A stretch of DNA of 7,959 bases from Geoglobus sp. (GCA_015523645.1 WAJY01000274.1:1-7959); one strand, 5' to 3'. Counted from the stretch's first letter, positions 1 to 6,002 are shown. Translations and numbers: made by a program. Notes: generated by a model not told the origin, from the sequence alone.

Positions 1-36
1 ATCAAATATAGTGCTATGGTAAACAACCACTCATGA
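1..36 (+). CDS. Possible 3' end of an upstream gene (partial)
   Basis: From base 1, frame 1 is open for eleven codons (IKYSAMVNNHS) and stops at TGA 34-36. That stop overlaps the ATG of the hydrolase gene at 33 in an ATGA arrangement, the usual sign of translational coupling in compact archaeal operons. Eleven codons are too few to identify a product, and an open stretch this short is common by chance. The call rests on the ATGA overlap and on the absence of any Shine-Dalgarno motif before the hydrolase. The alternative is that no gene ends here and the hydrolase has its own promoter. Confidence 0.35.
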   Translation: MKYSAMVNNHS

Positions 37-788
37 TTGAAAGAATTAACATTGAAGTTGATGGTAGAAAGGTGGCAGTTCTGAAAGGAGGAGAAAGAAG
101 GATATTGTACATTCACAGCTCAGGCAGTGATGCTGAACAGTGGAAATACCAGCTTGAAAGCGTTGGAGGGTATGCAATCGACCTTCCCAACCACGGAGAA
201 AGTGATAATGCTAAAATTGGCTCAATCGATGACTATGCTTACTACGTGAGCGAGGCAATAAAACAGGTATGCGGTAAAGCTGTAGTTGCTGGACACAGTC
301 TTGGGGGAGCAGTTGCCCAAAAGGTTTGCCTAAATTACCCAGAAACCTGCATTGGGCTTGTTTTGATTGGAACTGGAGCAAGGTTGAGAGTGTTGCCAGA
401 GATACTTGAAAATCTCAAAGCAGAGCCTGATAAGGCTGTTGAAAGGATACTTGAGATGGGATTTCATGGAAGAGGTGGGGAGTATGGGAGGGTTAAAGAA
501 AAGTACCTTAAAAACCCCGAGATTCTCCATCTAGATCTCTCACTCTGCGACAGATTCGATCTTCTTGATGACTACAGGAATGGCAAGGTGAAAATTGAGG
601 TTCCAACCCTCATCATTGTTGGAAGAGAAGACAAGCTTACTCCACTCAAGTATGCTGAATTTTTCAGAAAGCACATTCCCAATTCAGAGCTTGTTGTTAT
701 TGAAGATGCGAGCCACATGGTTATGTTAGAAAAGCCTGATGAGTTCAATTCAGCAGTTGAAAAATTCCTGAAAAAAATGGGGATCTGA
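33..788 (+). CDS. Alpha/beta hydrolase-fold protein
   Basis: A 251-residue soluble protein with the complete serine-hydrolase layout of the alpha/beta hydrolase superfamily. The nucleophile elbow GHSLGG gives Ser89. The acid is Asp200 in VGREDKLTP after a late strand. The catalytic histidine is His228 in DASHMVMLEKP. The HSSG segment near residues 28-31 fits the oxyanion-hole loop, and LPNHGES at 51-57 is the usual conserved loop. Residues of about 115-185 form the variable cap. There is no signal peptide or membrane segment, so it is probably cytoplasmic. Substrate cannot be told: esterase, thioesterase, C-C hydrolase or lipase-like activity are all possible. ATG 33 is the first usable start after an in-frame TAG at 9-11. 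No Shine-Dalgarno motif precedes it, which fits coupling to an upstream gene (ATGA) or a leaderless mRNA. It abuts the convergent CoA-transferase B gene with no spacer. Confidence 0.9.
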   Translation: MIERINIEVDGRKVAVLKGGERRILYIHSSGSDAEQWKYQLESVGGYAIDLPNHGESDNAKIGSIDDYAYYVSEAIKQVCGKAVVAGHSLGGAVAQKVCLNYPETCIGLVLIGTGARLRVLPEILENLKAEPDKAVERILEMGFHGRGGEYGRVKEKYLKNPEILHLDLSLCDRFDLLDDYRNGKVKIEVPTLIIVGREDKLTPLKYAEFFRKHIPNSELVVIEDASHMVMLEKPDEFNSAVEKFLKKMGI

Positions 789-1571
789 TTATTTCTTTAT
801 TATCAACCCAAATGGATCTATCTCTTCTCTCAAAACTTTCAGCTCTTTCTCATTTGGAGCTTCAAGTGTTTGAATGTCATCAGCAATCAAAGGTTCAAAG
901 CCCATGTCATTGATTACCTCCTCAACACTCAGCCCCTCTCTTACAGCTATCAGTCTCATCATCTTGCTCTCCTCCTCGAAATCAAACATAGCCTTTGATG
1001 TCACTACCCTCCAAGGTCCTGTGTCTTCTGGCAGTCCATACTCCTCTCTTCTCTTGCCATCAATAATGTGCCCTGGAGAAGTTATGAAGTCGCATCTCTC
1101 TACAAATCTCCTTTTTTCGTGGTTCATCACTATAATCGTTCTCCAGCAGAAACTTGCGACCTCATTCCCGCCTCCACTGCCAGGAAATCTTACTTTTGGT
1201 TTTTCATAGCTTTTTCCAATCATTGTTGAGTTTATGTTGCCGTATTTGTCTATTTGGGCTGCACCAAGCATTCCGTAATCAATGTAACCGGCTTGAGCGT
1301 AGTTAAATGCCAATCCCATGCTGCACCACTGCAAACTTCTGTAGGTGTTTTGAGGACCGCCCATCGTACCTCTCAAAAATGGTGTTCTGCTTCTTGGCCC
1401 AATAGCACCAAATTCGAACACCTGGGTTATATTAGGTGTGTAAAGCCTTTCTGCAAGCATTGCAACCACCTGTGGCATTCCCCAACCTATGAAAACCGTT
1501 TTGTTGTCTTCAAGAAGCCTTGCAGCTTGGCAAATCATAAACTCTGTATCTGTGAATTTGTCGCTTTTCAT
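789..1571 (-). CDS. gctB: Family I CoA-transferase, subunit B (glutaconate CoA-transferase type)
   Basis: This 260-residue protein is the beta subunit of a heteromeric family I CoA-transferase, which moves CoA between carboxylic acids through a glutamyl-CoA thioester. The candidate catalytic glutamate is Glu53 in VFEFGAIGP, close to the position of the known catalytic Glu54 of glutaconate CoA-transferase B. Other family features are GWGMPQ (29-34), GAAQIDKYGNIN (103-114) and the glycine-rich GSGGGN (131-136). Retention of the glutamate argues for a transferase over IpdB-like ring hydrolases, which lack it. The substrate is unknown. An in-frame GTG at 1580 would add three residues but lies inside the Shine-Dalgarno motif, so ATG 1571 is preferred. 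It follows subunit A by 14 nt and is surely co-transcribed with it. Its stop codon (789-791) touches the stop codon of the opposing hydrolase gene. Confidence 0.87.
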   Translation of the reverse strand: MKSDKFTDTEFMICQAARLLEDNKTVFIGWGMPQVVAMLAERLYTPNITQVFEFGAIGPRSRTPFLRGTMGGPQNTYRSLQWCSMGLAFNYAQAGYIDYGMLGAAQIDKYGNINSTMIGKSYEKPKVRFPGSGGGNEVASFCWRTIIVMNHEKRRFVERCDFITSPGHIIDGKRREEYGLPEDTGPWRVVTSKAMFDFEEESKMMRLIAVREGLSVEEVINDMGFEPLIADDIQTLEAPNEKELKVLREEIDPFGLIIKK

Positions 1572-1577
1572 AACCAA

Positions 1578-1585
1578 CACCCCTC
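1578..1585 (-). promoter_or_regulatory. Ribosome binding site deciding the gctB start
   Basis: On the minus strand GAGGGGTG follows the TAA of subunit A directly and lies 6 nt before ATG 1571. It includes the alternative GTG at 1578-1580, which makes that GTG an unlikely start. Confidence 0.65.
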
Positions 1586-2554
1586 TTACCTGAATCCCTC
1601 TAAAATTTCAGCCTTTCTTACAATTTCTTTAAGTCTTCTCATTCCAACTCTCTTCTCCAGAAACTCATCGTGACTGTCAACGCTGTATATGTACTCCTCA
1701 AGATATTTTTGCATCTCATCTTCCCCTGCTATGGATGTGAGCATCAGATAATGTTCTGCGTCCATCTCATAGTATCCCTGAGTTCCACCGGGATAAGCTC
1801 CAAAGGGAGCATGAACAACTGCATCAACAAGATAGTATGGAATTAAGGTCATGTTAGGTTCTTTTCTGAATTCTATGGTTTCAACAATCCTTTCTGCAGA
1901 AATTATTACCTTTTTTGAAGCCATTGCTGTCTCTAGGGTTGCAACAGTAGGACCATACACTCTCGCATTTCCATACACATCCGCCTCCTGCACGTGAATT
2001 ATTGCAACATCCGGGTTTAAAGCGGGAAGAAGTGCAACAGGCTTTCCTGCAAATGGATCTTTCACCACAACTGCTCCAGACTTCTTGAATGTATCTGTTC
2101 CAAGCAGATCCCTTGCTGGAATGAACGGTATGCCCATAGCTCCTGCAATAAGCCTGTAGGTGATGCTGCCATTGCTCCAGTCATATACCTTCACCTCTCC
2201 ATTCTGAACTTTCTTGGCTATGTATGGTCCAAATCCCAGAAATCCCACATCTATCCTATCCACACATCCAGCTCCTGTCAGCAAGACGCTTTCAAGCAGA
2301 GTGAATTTTGCACATATCCAAAGATGTTTTTTTCTCTGTCTTATTATCTCTCTTATCAGGCTTTGGGGTCCTCTAGTAAGGCTAGAAAAATCGTAAGCCA
2401 GATAATCTCCATCGCTTACAAACTTCTTCACAGCCTCACTTTCATCCATCAGCTTGTCCTCCCAGCTTCTGTTCTTTCGCTCTCTCACATACTTCCTGAA
2501 GTTGTCAGGATCGATAAAATGAAATTCTGCTTCTCCCCTCTCCAGAACCTCCAT
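1586..2554 (-). CDS. gctA: Family I CoA-transferase, subunit A (glutaconate CoA-transferase type)
   Basis: The 322-residue alpha subunit that should pair with the gctB product to form a cytoplasmic acyl-CoA:carboxylate CoA-transferase. The family core starts with AVKKFVSDGDYLAYD (41-55), then RGPQSLIREIIRQ (61-73), LLTGAGCVDR (91-100), LLGTD (150-154) and QEADVYGNARV (189-199). The C-terminal part has EYIYSVDSHDEFL (287-299). Length matches bacterial glutaconate CoA-transferase A (about 320). ATG 2554 is preceded by a GGAGGT motif and a TATA-like element, so it is taken as the start. A second ATG at 2449 (residue 36) also has an excellent Shine-Dalgarno motif and would give a 287-residue protein beginning at the family core. 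Glutaconate is only the name of the best-known member; a dicarboxylate, a fatty acid or an aromatic-degradation intermediate is equally possible here. Confidence 0.87.
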   Translation of the reverse strand: MEVLERGEAEFHFIDPDNFRKYVRERKNRSWEDKLMDESEAVKKFVSDGDYLAYDFSSLTRGPQSLIREIIRQRKKHLWICAKFTLLESVLLTGAGCVDRIDVGFLGFGPYIAKKVQNGEVKVYDWSNGSITYRLIAGAMGIPFIPARDLLGTDTFKKSGAVVVKDPFAGKPVALLPALNPDVAIIHVQEADVYGNARVYGPTVATLETAMASKKVIISAERIVETIEFRKEPNMTLIPYYLVDAVVHAPFGAYPGGTQGYYEMDAEHYLMLTSIAGEDEMQKYLEEYIYSVDSHDEFLEKRVGMRRLKEIVRKAEILEGFR

Positions 2555-2561
2555 CTTTAAA

Positions 2562-2567
2562 ACCTCC
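2562..2567 (-). promoter_or_regulatory. Ribosome binding site of gctA
   Basis: The minus strand reads GGAGGT, within CAGGAGGT, 7 nt before ATG 2554. This matches the archaeal anti-Shine-Dalgarno sequence and supports the long form of subunit A. Confidence 0.75.
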
Positions 2568-2598
2568 TGCCAACTAACAGTGGAAATTGTATAAGAAA

Positions 2599-2614
2599 GA
2601 ATTTAAACGTTTTC
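2599..2614 (-). promoter_or_regulatory. Probable TATA/BRE promoter of the gctAB operon
   Basis: The minus strand carries a purine-rich BRE-like GAAAAC (2614-2609) followed by the TATA-like GTTTAAATTC (2608-2599). A transcription start about 26 nt downstream of the box centre would fall near 2578, giving a leader of roughly 23 nt that contains the Shine-Dalgarno motif. The geometry is good but the call rests on pattern only. Confidence 0.55.
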
Positions 2615-2744
2615 AGCTATTGGAAGAAGATACTGCAGAGCTTAGCTTCATCCATCGCTATAAGCCTTTTTCCTTTAATTCCCCATTTTTATTTTCAGAG
2701 GAATTTTAAGCTCTCATCTTGCTACTATGCGAAAATAATTATGG

Positions 2745-2757
2745 TGGAGGCTCCCGG
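2745..2757 (+). repeat. 13-bp inverted repeat, copy at the 3' edge of the PAN gene
   Basis: TGGAGGCTCCCGG on the plus strand ends 1 nt outside the PAN stop codon (2759-2761). It is the exact inverse of the copy at 4018-4030 in front of PAN. The core GGAG-G-CTCC has dyad symmetry. An AT-rich stretch (AAAATAATTA, 2732-2741) precedes it, as a TATA box precedes the other copy. Confidence 0.6.
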
Positions 2758-2758
2758 T

Positions 2759-3979
2759 TCAGACAAACATAACTCCCTTTGCCTCAAAGCTTAAAGGCTT
2801 GCTGTCTTTCCTCATAACCTTTTCAATTGCCATCTCGAAGTCCTCCATTGTTACCTGTGCCTTTTCCTGCTTTATTGCAAACATTCCAGCCTCAGTTACT
2901 ATTGCTTTTATGTCTGCACCACTTGCCCCCTCTGTCATTTCAGCAAGTCTGCGATAATCCACGTTCTCTGAAATCTTCATCTTCCTTGAGTGAATCTTGA
3001 ATATCTGTATCCTTGCCTCAAGGTTTGGCATCGGTATCTCGATTATCCTATCAAATCTTCCTGGTCTGAGTATGGCTGGATCGAGAATGTCAATTCTGTT
3101 TGTTGCCCCTATAATCTTGACATCTCCTCTTGGATCAAAGCCATCCATCTCTGCAAGCAACTGCATTAGAGTTCTTTGAACCTCTCTGTCCCCACTTGTG
3201 TCGCTGTTTGTTCTTCTTGCAGCTATTGCGTCTATCTCGTCAATGAAGAGTATTGTGGGAGACTTCTCCCTTGCAAGCTCAAAAACCTCCCTCACAAGTC
3301 TTGCTCCCTCTCCGATGTATTTCTGAACAAATTCGCTGCCAACAACTCTTATAAATGTGGCTTTTGTTTCAGTTGCAACAGCCTTGGCTATCAGTGTTTT
3401 TCCCGTGCCGGGAGGTCCAAAGAGAAGCACACCCTTTGGAGGCTCAATGCCAATTTCTGCAAAGAGGTGAGGCTTTATCAGCGGAAGTTCAACAGCCTCT
3501 CTCACCTCTTCTATCTGCTTGTCAAGTCCTCCTATATCTGAATATGTAACATTCGGTTTCTCCTCAATTTCAAATCCATAGACAGCAGGATCCTTTGGAG
3601 TAGGAAGAACATTGACAATAGCCAGGGTTTGCTGATTCATGGCAACCCTAGCTCCGGGTTTCAGCTCAGAATAATCAACATACTGGCTAACATTAACCAA
3701 GAACTTAGGACCTGTTGAGCTTTTAACAACAACCTTACCATCCTCAAGAACATCTGAGATTGTACCAACAATTAGCGGTGGTGAGCGCAATCTTTCAATC
3801 TCACTCCTCAATCTTCTAACTTCCCTTTCATATCTTATTCTTTCAGATTCAACATATCTTTTTTCGTCTTCAAGCCTTCTGTAAAGCTCCTTAAGCCTTT
3901 CATACTCTCTCTCAAGTATCCTGAGTTTTAAAATGACATCTTCCATACCAGCCTGACTTTCGGTCATATCCTCTGTCAT
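2759..3979 (-). CDS. pan: Proteasome-activating nucleotidase (PAN), AAA+ ATPase
   Basis: A 406-residue regulatory ATPase of the archaeal proteasome: a hexameric ring that unfolds proteins with ATP and feeds them to the 20S core. Domains in order: a charged N-terminal coiled coil (about 14-65), the Pro67-Pro68 linker, an OB-fold (about 69-126), then the AAA+ module. Walker A is GPPGTGKT (188-195), the pore loop is Tyr221-Ile222-Gly223, Walker B is ILFIDEID (243-250), sensor 1 is Asn294, and arginine fingers are Arg305 and Arg308. The C-terminus Met-Phe-Val corresponds to the HbYX docking motif but has Phe for Tyr. The frame is open upstream to 4180, but that part crosses the shared promoter and overlaps the start of MBF1. 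ATG 3979 puts the coiled coil where family members have it. ATGs at 3967 and 3943 remain possible, since no start has a strong Shine-Dalgarno motif. It is divergent from MBF1. Confidence 0.95.
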   Translation of the reverse strand: MTEDMTESQAGMEDVILKLRILEREYERLKELYRRLEDEKRYVESERIRYEREVRRLRSEIERLRSPPLIVGTISDVLEDGKVVVKSSTGPKFLVNVSQYVDYSELKPGARVAMNQQTLAIVNVLPTPKDPAVYGFEIEEKPNVTYSDIGGLDKQIEEVREAVELPLIKPHLFAEIGIEPPKGVLLFGPPGTGKTLIAKAVATETKATFIRVVGSEFVQKYIGEGARLVREVFELAREKSPTILFIDEIDAIAARRTNSDTSGDREVQRTLMQLLAEMDGFDPRGDVKIIGATNRIDILDPAILRPGRFDRIIEIPMPNLEARIQIFKIHSRKMKISENVDYRRLAEMTEGASGADIKAIVTEAGMFAIKQEKAQVTMEDFEMAIEKVMRKDSKPLSFEAKGVMFV

Positions 3980-4017
3980 GCTATCAATACCCACTCTTTT
4001 TTTGGAAAGCCCCACTT

Positions 4018-4030
4018 CCGGGAGCCTCCA
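4018..4030 (-). repeat. 13-bp inverted repeat, copy in the PAN promoter
   Basis: The minus strand reads TGGAGGCTCCCGG, exact inverse of the copy at 2745-2757. It lies between the TATA box (4038-4045) and the predicted PAN transcription start (about 4015), a typical operator position. The core GGAG-G-CTCC is dyad-symmetric. Operator function is inferred. Confidence 0.5.
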
Positions 4031-4031
4031 A

Positions 4032-4050
4032 TTAAAATTATATAACTTCA
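4032..4050. promoter_or_regulatory. Shared bidirectional TATA promoter for PAN and MBF1
   Basis: The perfect palindrome TTATATAA (4038-4045) sits between the divergent genes. Placing starts about 26 nt from its centre gives a PAN start near 4015 (leader about 36 nt) and an MBF1 start near 4068 (leader about 21 nt, containing its Shine-Dalgarno motif). Flanks on both sides are purine-rich when read toward the box (TTAAAA for MBF1, ATGAAG for PAN) and could act as BRE elements. Which direction dominates cannot be told. Confidence 0.55.
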
Positions 4051-4077
4051 TGTATTTGAATTTATTGGAAAAGTTGC

Positions 4078-4084
4078 AGGGGAT
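4078..4084 (+). promoter_or_regulatory. Ribosome binding site of MBF1
   Basis: AGGGGAT lies 4 nt before ATG 4089 and matches the GGAGGTGAT consensus in part. It decides for ATG 4089 over the in-frame ATG at 4050, which lies upstream of the predicted transcription start. Confidence 0.5.
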
Positions 4085-4088
4085 TACA

Positions 4089-4565
4089 ATGGAGTGTGAA
4101 ATTTGTGGCAAGGAGATAAAGGGGAAGGGTTTTAAAATTGTTGTTGAGAGCTCGGAACTGACGGTTTGTGTCAGGTGCAAGGAATACGGTGTTGAGGAAT
4201 TGTCAACAGCCTCGCAGCATGGTGTAGCTAGGGTTGTGAGAAGAGACAGAAAGTCTATGATGAGTGCAAAGCCAATAGTGTTTACTGAGGAATTGGTTGA
4301 GAATTACAATGAAATTGTAAAGAGAGAGAGGGAGAAAAGAGGCTGGAGCCAAGAAGAGCTTGCAAAAAGAATACAGGAGAAAGAATCACTTATTAGGAAG
4401 ATAGAAAATGCTGAGATAACTCCAGAGCCGAGTGTGATTGAAAAGCTTGAGAGAATTTTTGATGTAAGGCTTAGAGAGAGAATACAAGAGGTAAAGGTTG
4501 AAGGTCGGAAAGAGATAGTTCCGACTCTGGGAGATGTTGTTGTGATCAGAAAGAAGAAGAAATGA
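4089..4565 (+). CDS. mbf1: Archaeal multiprotein bridging factor 1 (zinc ribbon plus helix-turn-helix)
   Basis: A 158-residue protein of the archaeal MBF1 (aMBF1) family. A zinc ribbon at the N-terminus uses Cys3, Cys6, Cys27 and Cys30 (CEIC and CVRC). A basic linker follows (RVVRRDRK, 48-55). A Cro/C1-type helix-turn-helix occupies about 75-126, with the recognisable [12 protein letters not shown] and [11 protein letters not shown]. The tail [13 protein letters not shown] (146-158) is the basic family C-terminus. In eukaryotes MBF1 bridges TBP and activators. In archaea it has been linked to the ribosome and translation rather than to bridging, so the role here is open. ATG 4089 is chosen because the ribbon starts at residue 2 and a Shine-Dalgarno motif precedes it. 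Its last 20 bases overlap cysS on the other strand. It probably shares its promoter region with PAN, so the two may be co-regulated. Confidence 0.93.
   Translation: MECEICGKEIKGKGFKIVVESSELTVCVRCKEYGVEELSTASQHGVARVVRRDRKSMMSAKPIVFTEELVENYNEIVKREREKRGWSQEELAKRIQEKESLIRKIENAEITPEPSVIEKLERIFDVRLRERIQEVKVEGRKEIVPTLGDVVVIRKKKK
4504..4525 (-). other. Perfect 7-bp hairpin downstream of cysS, inside the MBF1 coding region
   Basis: GTCGGAA (4504-4510) and TTCCGAC (4519-4525) form a perfect 7-bp stem around an 8-nt loop, extendable by a G-T pair (4503/4526). In the cysS transcript it would lie about 20 nt past the stop codon, where a 3'-end stabiliser or processing signal might be. No U-tract follows it on that strand, so it is not a classic terminator. 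In MBF1 it covers codons of about 139-146. Confidence 0.45.
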
Positions 4566-5952
4566 ACCATCTTGTTCCATGCTTGGTATCTACCAGCTGT
4601 ATTCCTTTTTTTCTAAACTCTTCCCTTATTCTGTCTGCTGTGAAGAAGTCTTTCCTTCTTCTTGCCTCTTCTCTCTCTATGATTCTCTTCATCTCATCCT
4701 GACTAAGTATCGGAGATCTTTCGTACCTCCTCAGAAATCCGAAAATATCCATCATTGTGTAAAGCTCTTTAAACGCTGTCTCAAGACTTTCAAGACTTGA
4801 TGTGAAAAGCTTTGTATTTATAATTCCAGATAGCTCGTGCATAACAGAAAGGGCTTTTGGAGTGTTGAAGTCGTTTTCAAGGGCAAGCATAAAGTCAGTC
4901 ATTCTGCTCTCTATAACATCTCCCCCTCTTCCTCCTTCAAAGGTTTTTATGTATGATATTTCCATGTCAGCATTCCTTAGGGTGTTTAACAGGTAGTCAT
5001 AAGATCTCTTTGCCTCCATAAGCTTCCCGTGAGAGAAGTCGAGAGGGTGTCTGTAGTGAGAGGAGAGCAAAAAGTACCTCAATGCCATCCCACCGTACTT
5101 TTCAACAACGTCCCTTATTCTGACTATGTTTCCCAGGCTTTTGCTCATTTTCTCTCCATTAACAGTAACAAAGTTGTTGTGGAGCCAGTATTTCACAGGC
5201 TCTCTTCCAAAAAGCGCATAGCTCTGGGCTCTTTCGTTCTCGTGATGTGGAAAGATTAGATCCATACCTCCACCATGTATGTCAAAAGGAATTCCAAGGA
5301 TTTCAGAGGACATAACGGTACATTCAATGTGCCATCCGGGTCTTCCGTATCCCCATGGAGATTCAAAGTATGAATTTGCCTTGAAATCCTCTTCTTTAGC
5401 AGATTTCCAGAGCGAAAAATCTCTTACATCCTTTTTCAATGGATCTGGTTCTATTCTGTGTCTTTTCAACTCCTCGGTTGAAAGTCCTGACAGCCTGCCA
5501 TAGCTCTCAAATCGTGGAACATGAAAGTATACATCCCATCCATTCTCCCTCTCAATCTTGTATGCAAAACCATCATTCAAAAGCCTTTCAATTGCCGAAA
5601 TTATTTTTGGAATAAATTCTGAAACCCTTGGTCTAATGCATTCCTTCACATTCAGCTCCTCCACATCTCTCATAAACTCGTTGATGAACCTTGAAGATAC
5701 TTGTAAGGCTGTCTTTCCCTCTTTTATCGCTCTGTTAATTATCTTGTCATCTATATCGGTGAAATTCTGAACCATCTTTACCCTGTGCCCTTTAAATTCC
5801 AGATATCTTCTCAAAACGTCAAACAAAACAATATTTCTTGCATGACCTATGTGTGAGTAATCATAAGCCGTAATTCCGCAAACATAAATCCTCACCTCTT
5901 TTGGCAAGGCTATCTCTACAATCTTCTTTTCCATCGTATCGAAAAGTTTCAT
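4546..5952 (-). CDS. cysS: Cysteinyl-tRNA synthetase
   Basis: A 468-residue class Ia aminoacyl-tRNA synthetase that charges tRNA-Cys with cysteine in the cytoplasm. The HIGH signature is at 34-37 (SHIGHARN) and KMSKS at 268-272 (GEKMSKSLGN). The zinc ligands that select cysteine correspond to Cys25, Cys211, His236 and Glu240. TDIDDKI (65-71) and GWHIECTVMS (206-215) are further family blocks. The C-terminal DTKHGTRW (455-462) is the normal family ending. Length matches bacterial CysRS (about 460), so it is complete. ATG 5952 is supported by AGGTGAG 11 nt upstream. Archaeoglobus is known to have the tRNA-dependent SepRS/SepCysS route as well, so this enzyme may act beside it. The final 20 bp overlap the end of MBF1 in antisense; its ISSSF tail is the complement of MBF1's lysine run. 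Confidence 0.97.
   Translation of the reverse strand: MKLFDTMEKKIVEIALPKEVRIYVCGITAYDYSHIGHARNIVLFDVLRRYLEFKGHRVKMVQNFTDIDDKIINRAIKEGKTALQVSSRFINEFMRDVEELNVKECIRPRVSEFIPKIISAIERLLNDGFAYKIERENGWDVYFHVPRFESYGRLSGLSTEELKRHRIEPDPLKKDVRDFSLWKSAKEEDFKANSYFESPWGYGRPGWHIECTVMSSEILGIPFDIHGGGMDLIFPHHENERAQSYALFGREPVKYWLHNNFVTVNGEKMSKSLGNIVRIRDVVEKYGGMALRYFLLSSHYRHPLDFSHGKLMEAKRSYDYLLNTLRNADMEISYIKTFEGGRGGDVIESRMTDFMLALENDFNTPKALSVMHELSGIINTKLFTSSLESLETAFKELYTMMDIFGFLRRYERSPILSQDEMKRIIEREEARRRKDFFTADRIREEFRKKGIQLVDTKHGTRWFISSSF
4603..4613 (+). terminator. Possible U-tract terminator of MBF1
   Basis: A T-rich run with seven consecutive T (4606-4612) lies about 40 nt past the MBF1 stop on the coding strand. 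Archaeal RNA polymerase can stop at such U-tracts without a hairpin. The run also encodes lysines of cysS on the other strand, so it may be there by coding need alone. Confidence 0.3.
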
Positions 5953-5963
5953 AAATCCATTTT

Positions 5964-5970
5964 CTCACCT
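5964..5970 (-). promoter_or_regulatory. Ribosome binding site of cysS
   Basis: The minus strand reads AGGTGAG 11 nt before ATG 5952, a good anti-Shine-Dalgarno match with long spacing. Between them lies an out-of-frame ATG (5960) opening the three-codon frame MDL, whose TGA overlaps the cysS ATG. Confidence 0.55.
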
Positions 5971-5971
5971 A

Positions 5972-5981
5972 AATTTAAATT
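5972..5981. promoter_or_regulatory. Palindromic TATA-like element between cysS and the VIT1-like gene
   Basis: AATTTAAATT is a perfect palindrome in the short spacer of two divergent genes. Rightward, a start about 26 nt from its centre falls at 6002-6003, on the GTG proposed as the VIT1-like start. Leftward it falls near 5950-5952, on the cysS ATG. Both mRNAs would then be leaderless, although for cysS that would leave out the Shine-Dalgarno motif. An upstream cysS promoter inside the VIT1-like gene is the alternative. Confidence 0.4.
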
Positions 5982-6002
5982 ACTTGCTGGATGTGGTGTA
6001 TT

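Noticed and set aside
1254..1673. 139-codon plus-strand frame opposite gctB
   Set aside because: A shadow frame: it lies antisense to a well-supported CoA-transferase gene and its translation has no recognisable domain.
2608..2660. Possible C/D-box small RNA on the minus strand of the gctA-PAN spacer (GGATGA and CTGA boxes)
   Set aside because: Box C is imperfect, no D'/C' pair sits between, and the CTGA falls next to the gctA BRE.
2677..2705. Inverted repeat AATTCC/GGAATT in the spacer between PAN and gctA
   Set aside because: Only 6 bp with a 17-nt loop in AT-rich DNA; expected by chance. The rest of this 200-bp spacer shows nothing beyond the gctA promoter and the repeat copy.
2745..2760. 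Resemblance of CTCCCGGTTCAGA to a tRNA T-arm
   Set aside because: No acceptor, anticodon or D arm can be drawn around it; the sequence is explained by the 13-bp repeat.
2741..2794. Small plus-strand frame of 17 codons ([17 protein letters not shown])
   Set aside because: It mostly overlaps the PAN 3' coding end in antisense, has no Shine-Dalgarno motif and resembles nothing known.
3978..4088. Longer MBF1 frame, including the in-frame ATG at 4050
   Set aside because: The zinc ribbon begins directly after ATG 4089, which has a Shine-Dalgarno motif; 4050 lies upstream of the predicted transcription start.
3980..4180. In-frame extension of PAN to 473 residues
   Set aside because: It would cross the shared promoter and the first part of MBF1, and the added residues do not resemble a PAN N-terminus. 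The coiled coil starts in the right place with ATG 3979.
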